A stretch of 64,000 nucleotides of DNA from NCBI RefSeq assembly GCF_014750685.1, contig NZ_JAAXGE010000014.1, forward strand, positions 186,001 to 250,000, given 5' to 3'. The position numbers were made by a program, and so were the translations under genes. Below the pieces are notes generated by a model. The model made no database searches, was not told the DNA's origin, and was given only the letters and a program-made list of their open reading frames with translations. Shown piece by piece: positions 44,677 through 53,290 of this stretch. This DNA is from Bacteroides sp. GM023 (GTDB lineage Bacteria > Bacteroidota > Bacteroidia > Bacteroidales > Bacteroidaceae). The number at the start of each line of letters is the position of its first letter. Position 1 is the stretch's first letter.

Positions 44677-45570
44677 ATGGGAAATTTATTATTAATTAAT
44701 GAAAGTTTTGAGCTCGCAGATTGCAAAGAAACAGAGAGAGATGCTAAAGTTCGTAATTTTTGTGATATGACACAAAAATGCAAAAACGACCATGATATTT
44801 TTTATGCACTTACATCTCTTGTAACCCATGAATATTCTTATGGCAATTTTTATAATGATTTTATTTACAAAGAATGGGAAGAAATAATAAAAGAGCCTAA
44901 TTTAAAAGGGATATCAAGCACTTCTCATAACCTATTTTTCCACCTATGCTTTGAATATCCGTCTTTTGCAAAACTAATTGAAAATAGAGACATGTTTGAT
45001 AAAATGCCTCATCATAAAGGTTATTCTGGACTAGAATATCAAAATAGCGAAGAGCCATTTGTTAAATGTATTTCTTCATGGTATATATGGAAAATTAGTT
45101 GGCTATCCAAAAATCAAAAAGAAATATTTTGGAAAAATAAAGATTCATTCTTACCAAACAAGGAATATTCTAACACAATCCTTCTTAACGAAATCAAAAA
45201 GTATAATAAAGAGGACAAATTGGAGAAACATAAAAAGGATGTAGCTATAACATTTCATGAAGAAGTTATGAAATACAAAGGGCGAGATCTAATTGCTTAT
45301 ACGATGAAAATTGGAAAAATGATTTGCGAAGCAAATTATTATATCTATGAAGGAGAATTATCAAAGAGAGAACAAGCTCTGTCTAAATCCTTGAGGCATA
45401 TCTATAGTGTTATTGGAAATAATGGTAAAAAACAATATATTTCTTTAGACTTTCGACATGGAATGTTTGAATTTCATAACTCAAAAGGTGAGCATTTAGG
45501 AGAGTTTCACTTTGATGGGAGTTACAACTCAAAATCTGAATCTGATCATAGCCTAAAATCGTTTCTTTAA
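44677..45570 (+). CDS. Putative effector with colicin E3-like C-terminal domain
   Basis: This is a 297-aa protein. Residues 1-240 are helical and unfamiliar. The last 44 residues (254-297) match the pattern of colicin E3 16S rRNA ribonucleases. Asp258-x2-His261-x3-Glu265 has the same spacing as the E3 catalytic Asp510, His513 and Glu517. GEHLG (271-275) corresponds to GQHLG, and both proteins end in K-x-[YF]-L at the very C-terminus. The E3 catalytic Arg545 aligns with His291, so activity is uncertain. In its operon it would be the effector released by the ATPase. This is a motif match by eye, not a confirmed homology. Confidence 0.5.
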   Translation: MGNLLLINESFELADCKETERDAKVRNFCDMTQKCKNDHDIFYALTSLVTHEYSYGNFYNDFIYKEWEEIIKEPNLKGISSTSHNLFFHLCFEYPSFAKLIENRDMFDKMPHHKGYSGLEYQNSEEPFVKCISSWYIWKISWLSKNQKEIFWKNKDSFLPNKEYSNTILLNEIKKYNKEDKLEKHKKDVAITFHEEVMKYKGRDLIAYTMKIGKMICEANYYIYEGELSKREQALSKSLRHIYSVIGNNGKKQYISLDFRHGMFEFHNSKGEHLGEFHFDGSYNSKSESDHSLKSFL

Positions 45571-45605
45571 AAATTATCTTATTAAGAAGGAAAATTTGTA
45601 TAATT

Positions 45606-45680
45606 ATGAATTTCGAAACTAACCGATAGAATACAAGCAACAACTTACAGAAGATTTAGGAAAAGAAGCAATTGTACCGA
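45606..45680 (+). pseudogene. Remnant of an AlbA_2/Schlafen-like gene
   Basis: MNFETNR, then in the next frame IEYKQQLTEDLGKEAI, reads like the start of the AlbA_2-type ATP-binding proteins common in Bacteroides, as I recall them. One base is missing between the two parts, and the similarity stops after ~25 codons, where the frame runs into unrelated sequence. It is probably a scar of an older recombination at the element boundary. Confidence 0.4.
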
Positions 45681-45709
45681 AAATGGATCTTATAACTATA
45701 ATTCTATAT

Positions 45710-45740
45710 TTTGTAAATCTGAAAAAAAAGTTTATCTTTG
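45710..45740 (+). promoter_or_regulatory. Consensus Bacteroides promoter
   Basis: TTTG (45710-45713), 19 bp, then TATCTTTG (45733-45740) match the Bacteroides sigma-ABfr consensus exactly. No gene follows on this strand before the terminator at 45886, so the transcript would be non-coding. Confidence 0.65.
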
Positions 45741-45746
45741 CTCTTA

Positions 45747-45915
45747 GTATTCTCCATGAGCAAACTACCGCAAAGGCACGTAGCAAATTAGTGGGTTAAA
45801 TCATGGGATATGCTTGAAGCTAAAAATATAAAGTTTTAAATATCAGCGTGGTAACTCTTCAAGGAGAATCCCAGGCGAATCATCCAAAAAGCCTCTGAAA
45901 AACAGAGGCTTTTTC
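45747..45915 (+). ncRNA. Candidate small RNA ending at the att-like terminator
   Basis: A transcript from the promoter at 45710-45740 would run about 165 nt to the terminator and contains no open frame of note. Its 3' part includes the att-like sequence, so the site may be a small-RNA gene used as integration target, as known for tRNA and tmRNA genes. I recognise no RNA family. Confidence 0.4.
45867..45886. other. Att-like sequence, copy 2
   Basis: AATCCCAGGCGAATCATCCA matches the copy at 28922 in 15 of its first 16 bases and is also followed by a terminator. The two would bound a ~17-kb segment with the mobilization, RM and defence genes. Confidence 0.5.
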
Positions 45916-45918
45916 TTT
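45886..45918 (+). terminator. Perfect intrinsic terminator at att-like copy 2
   Basis: AAAAAGCCTCTG (45886-45897) pairs without mismatch with CAGAGGCTTTTT (45903-45914) around a 5-nt A loop; more T follows. Confidence 0.9.
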
Positions 45919-45982
45919 TATGTGGTATTTTTATTAAATTGTGTATATTTCTAAATAACTAAATATAGAAAAGCCCCCCTTT

Positions 45983-46390
45983 TCACCTACTTTCCTCGTT
46001 TTCCTTATTATATTTCTCTCTTTCTATTTTCAACAATTCCTCAAACAATTTCACAGCCTGCTCCATTGAAAAGTGATTGAGATTTTCCACATGAGTTATA
46101 GGACCTATATTAGATGCACTCACATGGCAATTTTCATAAAAGTTGTTTGTACTATACAAAACAGTTTCTTCCGTGAACTTCTTCAAACCATCTTCTGTAA
46201 CCCCTAACGCTTCAGCTACTTGTTTTAGTTTATCATCATCTATTTTTTCCGATTGTTCCATTTTGGAGATAGCTTGTTTACTCACTCCCAAAAGTTTGCC
46301 CAAATCAGTCTGCGTCATACCACGAAGACGCCGTATCCGTTCTATTTTCCGTCCTAAATGCGAATTGTTTGTATAAGATTCAGTTTCCAT
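45983..46390 (-). CDS. XRE-family regulator (paralogue B)
   Basis: This 135-aa protein has an N-terminal Cro/XRE HTH (about 13-70: MTQTDLGKLLGVSKQAISKM, then KQVAEALGV). A linker and a C-terminal helix with MEQAVKLFEELLKIEREKY follow. It has the same architecture as the gene 45 bp upstream, including the C-terminal helix, which may serve dimerization. The pair probably arose by duplication; target genes are unknown. Confidence 0.85.
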   Translation of the reverse strand: METESYTNNSHLGRKIERIRRLRGMTQTDLGKLLGVSKQAISKMEQSEKIDDDKLKQVAEALGVTEDGLKKFTEETVLYSTNNFYENCHVSASNIGPITHVENLNHFSMEQAVKLFEELLKIEREKYNKENEESR

Positions 46391-46435
46391 AATAATAAAT
46401 TTATTTTTAACTTACCTCAATCGGCTAATTTATAA

Positions 46436-46825
46436 TCACTTATTTTTCAATAACTCTACTTTTTCTCTTTCACTTTGGAGCAAACGCTCATACAACTCCA
46501 CAATTTTATCCACTGGATTAAATTGTTGTGCAATTGATGTAGAACCTTGCTCAAAAGTGTTATCTCTGATATTATTAATATTGTAGATAGCCTTCTCCAC
46601 ATCAAAGTTTTTAATAACTTCAGCAGATATTCCCAACACAGAACCAATTTGATTTAAAAGCCCTTCCTCTATCTCCTCTTGTTTCTCAATCTTTGAGATG
46701 ACCTGTTGGTTTACACCAAGATCAGCCGCTAAAGCTTCTTGTTTCATACCAAAGTAAACACGGATCTTTTGCAGATTATGTCCTACATGTCTCCGGTTCG
46801 CTTTATCTTTTACTTCGATATCCAT
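46436..46825 (-). CDS. XRE-family regulator (paralogue A)
   Basis: I start at ATG 46825: the upstream ATG at 46858 would lie inside the promoter, whose TATCTTTG -7 box is at 46863-46856 on this strand. The 129-aa product has an XRE HTH (MKQEALAADLGVNQQVISKI, then LLNQIGSVLGIS) and the same C-terminal helix (VELYERLLQSEREKVELL) as its neighbour at 45983. The two are likely co-transcribed. Confidence 0.8.
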   Translation of the reverse strand: MDIEVKDKANRRHVGHNLQKIRVYFGMKQEALAADLGVNQQVISKIEKQEEIEEGLLNQIGSVLGISAEVIKNFDVEKAIYNINNIRDNTFEQGSTSIAQQFNPVDKIVELYERLLQSEREKVELLKNK

Positions 46826-46855
46826 ATCATTATTTTTTAAGTGAATACATTGAGA

Positions 46856-46863
46856 CAAAGATA
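46856..46863 (-). promoter_or_regulatory. -7 box of the XRE pair
   Basis: TATCTTTG on the minus strand fits the Bacteroides -7 consensus and places transcription start near 46850, just before the ATG at 46825. Confidence 0.5.
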
Positions 46864-46937
46864 GTAAAAATCAACCCAAATCAATTCAAAGTCAACTTTA
46901 TTTTTTTCAATCCCCAGTTCTATATGCATAATTTTGC

Positions 46938-46975
46938 CCTGTCAGTTTTTTTGCTGACAGGAATCGTGGCGCCAC
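46938..46975. repeat. Hairpin and palindrome upstream of the SusC gene
   Basis: CCTGTCAG (46938-46945) pairs with CTGACAGG (46954-46961), and the 10-bp palindrome GTGGCGCCAC (46966-46975) follows. They lie in the divergent region between the XRE genes and the SusC-like gene; a TAGCTTTG box at 47087-47094 could be the SusC promoter. The function of the repeats is unknown; a regulator site is possible. Confidence 0.4.
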
Positions 46976-47154
46976 ATTCAAAATATTTGCAGAATGATGT
47001 TCAATATTGATATTCTGAACAATCATTATTTAACCAATAAAATCTAATAGCCTATGGGGTAAGTAAAGTCATTACAATCGAGACGTAGCTTTGAATTGTC
47101 CGGAAATTTAGCTATTCAAAAACAAATTAATAAACATACAATTAAACAAAAAGC

Positions 47155-50100
47155 ATGAAATCATTTTCTGATAAAACAAACATAGGGTGGAATAATCCCC
47201 TAAAGACTGTTTATAGAATGAATTTTTACCTATTATTCCTATTAATAGGTTCATTATCAATACTTGGAACAACACGGGCTTATTGCCAACAGAGCAGAAC
47301 AATCTCGGGTATAGTGAAAAACTCTCAGGGAGAGACTATTATCGGAGCGAATATCGTTGAAAAAGGCACTAGTAATGGGACGATTACGAATGTAGACGGG
47401 CAGTTCACACTACGCGTGTCGTCCAATGCTATATTAAAGGTGTCTTATATGGGATACACGGAACAGGAAGTCAACGTACGCAACAGAAGCAAGCTGGAAA
47501 TCATAATGGCAGAAGACGCCAGACTGATTGATGAAGTGGTGGTGGTAGGATACGGCTCGGTCAAAAAGCGGGATTTGACGGGTGCGGTAACCTCTATCAA
47601 GAGTGCGGAAGTACTGGCAACTCCTACCAATAATGTGATGGAAGCCCTTCAAGGGAAGATACCCGGAATGGATATCACCAAAACTTCAGGACAGGTAGGC
47701 GGTGATGTCACTATCCTGCTACGCGGTTCACGATCCATCTATGGCAGCAACGAACCGCTGTTTATTATTGATGGGACTCCCGGTAGTTATAGTCAGGTCA
47801 GCCCGTCGGACATCGAGAGTGTAGATGTATTGAAAGATGCTTCTTCCACCGCCATTTATGGTTCTGCGGGAGCAAACGGCGTTGTAATCATCACTACCAA
47901 AAGAGGAAAAGAGGGAAAAGCCACCGTAAACTTCGATGCTTATTACGGATTCAGCGGTTCACCCAATTACAGGCACGGAATGACTCGGGATGAATGGGTG
48001 ACCTACCAACGGGAAGCCTATAAATATAAAAACGGTGACTATCCCACCGATATGTCCGCCCTACTGGGTAAACAGGATTTTATAGATGCCTACAACGACG
48101 ACAAATGGATAGACTGGGTAGATGAAGTGTCGGGCAATACGGCTACCACACAGAAATACAGTCTTTCGGTCAGTAGCGGCACTGAAAAGACTAAATTATT
48201 TGCTTCGACTTCCTACAATCGGGAAGAAGGTTTACTCAACAACGAGAACCTGAACAGATATTCGTTACGTCTCAATCTGGATCAGCAGATATTTTCATGG
48301 GCAAAGGTGGGCTTTACCTCCAATTTAGTCTACCGGGACTTGAACACCGGAGTGAAAAACACGTTCACCAAATCTCTCTCTGTCATTCCGCTGGGTGATG
48401 TTTATACCGAAGAAGGAAAGATCAATCATGAATACATCACGGGACAATATTCTCCGATGAGTGATTTCATAGAGAATCAGTATGTAGACAACACACGTTC
48501 CACCTATCTGAATATGAGTGGCTATGTTGAGCTGACTCCTGTCAAAGACCTGACTTTTACCAGCCGTGTCAATGGTACTTTAAACCACTCGCGCCACGGG
48601 CAATACTGGGGAGAAAAGTGTAATGCCAACCGTCCGTCTTATGCAGGTTCGCCACATGCTTCCATCACTAACAACAATGCCTGGAATTACACATGGGAAA
48701 ATACCCTTGCCTACAACACAACCATCGCAAAAGTCCATAATCTGGGAGGTTCGCTGGTTACTTCCTGGAATAAGAACCAGTCGGAAAGCAGCATGGCTGC
48801 CGCCAGTGGTCAGATGGTAGATCAATGGTCTTTCTGGCGACTGACATCGGGCACTTCCCAACATGTGGAATCCGACTTCGCACAGACACAGAAAATGTCC
48901 TTCGCTTTCCGCCTGAACTATTCATACAAAGGTAAATACCTGTTTAATTTCTCTACCCGTTGGGACGGTGTTTCGCAATTTTCCACCGGGCATAAATGGG
49001 ATGCCTTCCCCGCAGGCGCACTGGCGTGGAGAATATCCGACGAAGCATTTATGAAAAAGACACGCAGTTGGCTGGACAACCTGAAGTTGAGAGTGAGCTA
49101 CGGCATCACGGGCAACTCGGGAGGAACAACCGCATATAGCACCACAACACAAGCTTACGTATATACAGCTTCGGGAATTTCCATTAACGGGAAGATCGTT
49201 CCTTTCACGCAATACTCAGGTACTTACGGTAGTTCCGATCTCGGATGGGAGAAGTCATACAACTGGAATGTAGGGTTGGATTTTGGTATTCTGAACGGTC
49301 GCATCGACGGTTCGGTAGAATGGTTCAAGACGACAACCAAAGGATTATTATTCAAACGTACTCTGCCTATCACCAGCGGCTTGACCGGATGGGGATCGCC
49401 TTTAGCTATTTGGCAGAACATCGCCCAAACCAGTAACCGGGGTGTGGAAGCAACAATAACTTCACACAACATACGGCACAAGGATTTCACCTGGAACACC
49501 ACTTTATCCGTCACCTGGAATAAGGAGCAAATAGATGACCTGCCTGACGGTGACCTGATCGCTGAAAACCTGTTTGTCGGCGAACCGATTAAAGCCATTT
49601 ACGGATATAAATATGCCGGTATTTGGGGAACCGATACTTCGCAGGAGACATTAGACGCCTACGGCGTAAAACCCGGATTTATCAAGATAGAAACCTTAGA
49701 CCAGAAGGGTGATGGAGGCGTACACAAATACAGCACGGAAGACCGGCAAATCCTGGGACATTCCAATCCGGACTGGATTATCGGATTCAACAATTCCTTC
49801 ACCTACAAGAATTTTGACTTGTCCGTCTTTGCCATGGCACGTTACGGACAAACAATCAACAGTGACCTGCTCGGCTATTATACCGCCGAACAAAGCGTAA
49901 CCAAAAATCAACTGGCAGGCGTAGACTATTGGACAGAGAACAATCAGGGAGCCTATTTCCCCCGTCCCGGAACGGCAGACGAGCAGAAGACCGTCTATCC
50001 TTCATTAAGAGTGCGCGACGGTTCCTTTATCAAGATTAAGAATATCACCCTAGGATATACACTGCCCGCAAATATCTCACGTAAGGTTTTGATGGAGAAA

Positions 50101-50241
50101 TGCCGCATCTATGCCACAGCTTACAATCCGTTCATCTTTGTAAAAGACAAACAGTTGAAAGACACCGATCCCGAAACCAACGGTTCGGACGCATTTCCCA
50201 CCTACCGGCAATTTGTTTTTGGCGTTAATTTGACATTCTAA
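47155..50241 (+). CDS. SusC/RagA-type TonB-dependent transporter
   Basis: This 1028-aa outer-membrane protein has a signal region that ends near residue 44. It is followed by a CarboxypepD_reg-like domain (SGIVKNSQGETIIGANI, about 50-125), a plug domain starting at the TonB-box-like region DEVVVVGYG and a long beta-barrel ending in the typical aromatic C-terminus (FGVNLTF). It imports glycans or peptides with its SusD partner encoded 15 bp downstream. No sensor, anti-sigma factor or glycoside hydrolase gene is adjacent, so the substrate cannot be inferred. Confidence 0.97.
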   Translation: MKSFSDKTNIGWNNPLKTVYRMNFYLLFLLIGSLSILGTTRAYCQQSRTISGIVKNSQGETIIGANIVEKGTSNGTITNVDGQFTLRVSSNAILKVSYMGYTEQEVNVRNRSKLEIIMAEDARLIDEVVVVGYGSVKKRDLTGAVTSIKSAEVLATPTNNVMEALQGKIPGMDITKTSGQVGGDVTILLRGSRSIYGSNEPLFIIDGTPGSYSQVSPSDIESVDVLKDASSTAIYGSAGANGVVIITTKRGKEGKATVNFDAYYGFSGSPNYRHGMTRDEWVTYQREAYKYKNGDYPTDMSALLGKQDFIDAYNDDKWIDWVDEVSGNTATTQKYSLSVSSGTEKTKLFASTSYNREEGLLNNENLNRYSLRLNLDQQIFSWAKVGFTSNLVYRDLNTGVKNTFTKSLSVIPLGDVYTEEGKINHEYITGQYSPMSDFIENQYVDNTRSTYLNMSGYVELTPVKDLTFTSRVNGTLNHSRHGQYWGEKCNANRPSYAGSPHASITNNNAWNYTWENTLAYNTTIAKVHNLGGSLVTSWNKNQSESSMAAASGQMVDQWSFWRLTSGTSQHVESDFAQTQKMSFAFRLNYSYKGKYLFNFSTRWDGVSQFSTGHKWDAFPAGALAWRISDEAFMKKTRSWLDNLKLRVSYGITGNSGGTTAYSTTTQAYVYTASGISINGKIVPFTQYSGTYGSSDLGWEKSYNWNVGLDFGILNGRIDGSVEWFKTTTKGLLFKRTLPITSGLTGWGSPLAIWQNIAQTSNRGVEATITSHNIRHKDFTWNTTLSVTWNKEQIDDLPDGDLIAENLFVGEPIKAIYGYKYAGIWGTDTSQETLDAYGVKPGFIKIETLDQKGDGGVHKYSTEDRQILGHSNPDWIIGFNNSFTYKNFDLSVFAMARYGQTINSDLLGYYTAEQSVTKNQLAGVDYWTENNQGAYFPRPGTADEQKTVYPSLRVRDGSFIKIKNITLGYTLPANISRKVLMEKCRIYATAYNPFIFVKDKQLKDTDPETNGSDAFPTYRQFVFGVNLTF

Positions 50242-50256
50242 CTAAAGATTATAATC

Positions 50257-52095
50257 ATGAAAAGTATATCTATAAAATTCATATTTTGCAGTGTGCTACT
50301 CTCGGCATTGTCTCTACACTCCTGCACTTTGGAGGAGTACAATCCGGGCGCATTTACCAAAGAAGCTTTGGCTACTTCCATCGACGGATATGAAACCCTG
50401 ATTAACCAGTGTTATTTTGCAATGGAAAGATTTTATTATGGTTCCGCGGACTGGATGTCACTGACTGAAGGCGACACCGATCTTTGGACATACAAAGCCA
50501 ACGAATCGACAAGTTACACACAGTGGTTTTGGTTTTTCGCAGGAACATCGCCCAATACGACTTACACCAATAATTGGTGGAACGGGACGTACGACGGCGT
50601 AGGAGCCTGTAACGAAGCTATCGCATTAGGAGACAAACCGCCCTACACCACGGAAGCTGAACGGAATGCAAAGATTGCGGAAGCCCATTTTCTTAGAGCA
50701 GTCTATTATTTCAACGCAGTGGAGCAATTCGGAGCAGTGACGATGCTCACAGAACCCATAGTGACGGAAACGATGACTTACTCCCCCACCCGTACCGATC
50801 CGATGACTATCTATCAGGAAGTTATTCTACCCGATTTAAGATTCGCATCCGAATGGCTGCCGACAGGTACTCACGCAACGACTACCACCCCGACAAAGAA
50901 AGCCGCTCTCGGTTTTCTGGCTAAAGCCTGCTTACAGACGTACGAATATGGAAGCACCGAATACTTGCAGGAAGCTCTGGATGCAGCCGGGAAATTAATT
51001 ACCGATTGCGAAACCGGTGGCGGGAAGTACAATACGTATATGTATCCATCGTACAGCGAAGTGTTCAAAGAAAGCAATAACCGGGAAAACAAAGAAGCCC
51101 TTTGGAAGCATCGCTGGTATGCAGGAGCAGACGGTCACGGGTCAAGCAACGGAAACTATAAGTTAAATCGCAACGACGAGTATTTCTTATGTAATATCAA
51201 TAAATTCGGTGCGCGTGAAGACAATCAGGAAACACGGCTTACCTGGGAAGGCTCAATCACCGGCATCTTTATGCCTACACAGCATCTATTGAATTTGTAT
51301 GTACAGAAAGACGGGACATTAGACCCCAGATTCCACGAATCGTTCACTACAGAGTGGAACGCAAACAAGAATTACACTTGGGATGAAAGCGCCGTACATA
51401 TGTATGACAAGGAAGAAGCCGTCATTGGTAAAGCTCTGAACAAAGGCGATTTAGCCATTAAGTTCATCATGCCGCAAGATATGGATTATTTCGTAGAGAA
51501 GCAAAAAGAGCACAATGCCGATTATTTGCTCATTGATTATCACCATGTATATAGTGACGACAATAATAACGTGAACATGAATTATGCTTATACAAACGTC
51601 ACAGGCAATTACAAGAATGACGGAACGAATGAGAATCAGTTCCGCTACTACTATCCGTCACTGAATAAGCATAACAGCAGTAATTATTATGTAGCCAATG
51701 CTTCCAAACAGAGAAACGGTAATCTGAATGCAACATTTATCATGCGTATGGCGGAAGTTTATTTGATTGCGGCAGAAGCTGATATTTACCTGAATGGCGG
51801 TGCGAATGCAGCCGGCTATATCAATAAGGTTCGTGAACGTGCCGGAGCAAATCCGCTTACAGGAAGTATTACGGTGCGGGATATCTTGGACGAAAGAGGT
51901 CGTGAGCTTTGTGGCGAATATTGCCGCTTCTACGACTTGAAACGAACAGGAATGTTCAAAGATTCCGAGTATCTGGAAAATACTCATCCGGATCTAGCCC
52001 AATTCTTTCATCCGAATTATGCGCTACGTCCCATTTCAACAACTTTCACTGCCACGATCACTAATGGCAGTGAGTATCAAAATCCGGGATATTAA
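50257..52095 (+). CDS. SusD/RagB-type nutrient-binding lipoprotein
   Basis: This 612-aa lipoprotein has its lipobox at Cys23 (SLHSC). It has the SusD helical fold with TPR-like segments (AEAHFLRAVYYFNAVEQFG) and the conserved C-terminal pattern (MRMAEVYLIAAEA, then RGRELCGEYCRFYDLKRTG). It sits on the cell surface as lid of the SusC barrel. No enzyme genes follow in the operon; a terminator ends it. Confidence 0.97.
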   Translation: MKSISIKFIFCSVLLSALSLHSCTLEEYNPGAFTKEALATSIDGYETLINQCYFAMERFYYGSADWMSLTEGDTDLWTYKANESTSYTQWFWFFAGTSPNTTYTNNWWNGTYDGVGACNEAIALGDKPPYTTEAERNAKIAEAHFLRAVYYFNAVEQFGAVTMLTEPIVTETMTYSPTRTDPMTIYQEVILPDLRFASEWLPTGTHATTTTPTKKAALGFLAKACLQTYEYGSTEYLQEALDAAGKLITDCETGGGKYNTYMYPSYSEVFKESNNRENKEALWKHRWYAGADGHGSSNGNYKLNRNDEYFLCNINKFGAREDNQETRLTWEGSITGIFMPTQHLLNLYVQKDGTLDPRFHESFTTEWNANKNYTWDESAVHMYDKEEAVIGKALNKGDLAIKFIMPQDMDYFVEKQKEHNADYLLIDYHHVYSDDNNNVNMNYAYTNVTGNYKNDGTNENQFRYYYPSLNKHNSSNYYVANASKQRNGNLNATFIMRMAEVYLIAAEADIYLNGGANAAGYINKVRERAGANPLTGSITVRDILDERGRELCGEYCRFYDLKRTGMFKDSEYLENTHPDLAQFFHPNYALRPISTTFTATITNGSEYQNPGY

Positions 52096-52108
52096 GTAAG
52101 TATCTCAA

Positions 52109-52155
52109 AATGTACAGGTGTCGGGATTGATTCCATGACATCTGTACATTATAAT
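52109..52155 (+). terminator. Terminator of the SusC/SusD operon
   Basis: A 14-bp stem (52109-52122 with 52137-52150, one wobble) has a 14-nt loop and stands 13 bp after the susD-like stop codon. The following sequence is only moderately T-rich. Confidence 0.65.
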
Positions 52156-52333
52156 AATTTCAGAGATTTCTTTAAATATGCCTTGTTACCTTCCACCTCT
52201 TCCCTATTTTCTAAATAACACTTAAATCTTCACGGCAAGTTCCATCCCTCACCCTAAATATCGCTATATTGCAACAAATTACAAATATAATTTAGAATGA
52301 AGTGCAAAGCCTTTTCAGATAGTTTCAGACTGC

Positions 52334-52363
52334 ACTAACTAACTAACTAACTAACTAACTAAC
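52334..52363. repeat. Tetranucleotide repeat (ACTA)7.5
   Basis: Thirty bases made of seven and a half copies of ACTA lie 25 bp before the GNAT gene. Repeats of this type change copy number by polymerase slippage and can shift expression. Confidence 0.8.
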
Positions 52364-52388
52364 GATACACAAAACCAATAAAGATTAT

Positions 52389-52844
52389 ATGAATATCATT
52401 TCACTTCGAAAATCACCCCAATATTTAGAAAGAGCTATTGCCTATTTTCAAAGCAAATGGGCGGACAATGACTCAAAGATGGTTTATGACGACTGTTTCA
52501 GACATTCCATCACAACAGAAAGTCCTATTCCCCAATGGTATCTTTTAATGAAAGATGATGAAATCGTCGGGTGTGCAGGTCTTATAACCAATGATTTTAA
52601 TTCTCGTATGGACTTATATCCCTGGCTGGCAGCTTTGTTCATAGAAGAAAAATATAGAGGAAATAATTATGCGAACCTTTTAATAGAACAGGTAAAGAAA
52701 GAAACGTTGGCAATAGGGTATTCAAAATTATATCTAAGTACGCACCATACTTCATATTATGAACGCTTTGGCTTTACTTATATAGGAGAATGTTATCATC
52801 CGTGGGGTGAGCACTCCCGGGTATATGAAATTGACTTGAAATAA
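52389..52844 (+). CDS. GNAT-family N-acetyltransferase
   Basis: This 151-aa protein has the GNAT core: a VGCAGLI strand, the acetyl-CoA loop [17 protein letters not shown] (motif A, R/QxxGxG/A type) and a C-terminal [20 protein letters not shown] segment. The substrate is unknown; related proteins acetylate aminoglycosides or small amines. The upstream tetranucleotide repeat could make its expression variable. A DUF6463-like gene follows 33 bp later. Confidence 0.85.
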   Translation: MNIISLRKSPQYLERAIAYFQSKWADNDSKMVYDDCFRHSITTESPIPQWYLLMKDDEIVGCAGLITNDFNSRMDLYPWLAALFIEEKYRGNNYANLLIEQVKKETLAIGYSKLYLSTHHTSYYERFGFTYIGECYHPWGEHSRVYEIDLK

Positions 52845-52877
52845 ACAAGATATTAATCAAATACTAAAAACAAGCAT

Positions 52878-53243
52878 ATGAAACTTTGGAAATATAGTGG
52901 AACATTTTTAACAGCAACAGGAATCATTCATACGATTTATGCATTATTTATTGGGAAAGATGCCTTTTCTGAAATGCTCGGAAATGGATTGATAAACTCT
53001 GTTGGGGAAAATTTCAGTCTGGGATTTGCTTTCTGGTTCTTAATCTGTGGAATAATGCTTATTCTTTGGGGAGAAACACTCCAATATTATATCAGAAAAG
53101 AACAGAAACCGGCACCTGCATTTTTAGGTTATGCTCTCCTGCTGTTTACCATAATTGGCTGCATCATTGAGCCAGTCTCCGGTTTTTGGCTTTTCTTGCC
53201 ACAAGCAATAATCATTATTTATTCAAATATCAAAACAAAATAA
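52878..53243 (+). CDS. DUF6463-like membrane protein
   Basis: This 121-aa protein has four hydrophobic helices (about 8-28, 44-66, 81-98 and 100-118) and matches the small membrane family I recall as DUF6463. Function is unknown. It is probably co-transcribed with the acetyltransferase gene. Confidence 0.65.
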   Translation: MKLWKYSGTFLTATGIIHTIYALFIGKDAFSEMLGNGLINSVGENFSLGFAFWFLICGIMLILWGETLQYYIRKEQKPAPAFLGYALLLFTIIGCIIEPVSGFWLFLPQAIIIIYSNIKTK

Positions 53244-53290
53244 CATAGTATATCACTCAATCAATATTTAGAGAATATCCCTTAGCAATA

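Larger units (their letters stand above)
45571..45982. other. Right boundary region of the mobile segment
   Basis: These 412 bp hold a fragment of an AlbA_2-type gene (45606-45680), a full consensus promoter (45710-45740), the second att-like sequence (45867-45886) and a perfect terminator. No intact gene is present. Confidence 0.6.

Noticed and set aside
47155-52095. Complete polysaccharide utilization locus
   Set aside because: No glycoside hydrolase, sulfatase, hybrid two-component sensor or sigma/anti-sigma pair is adjacent, so only the SusC/SusD pair is supported.
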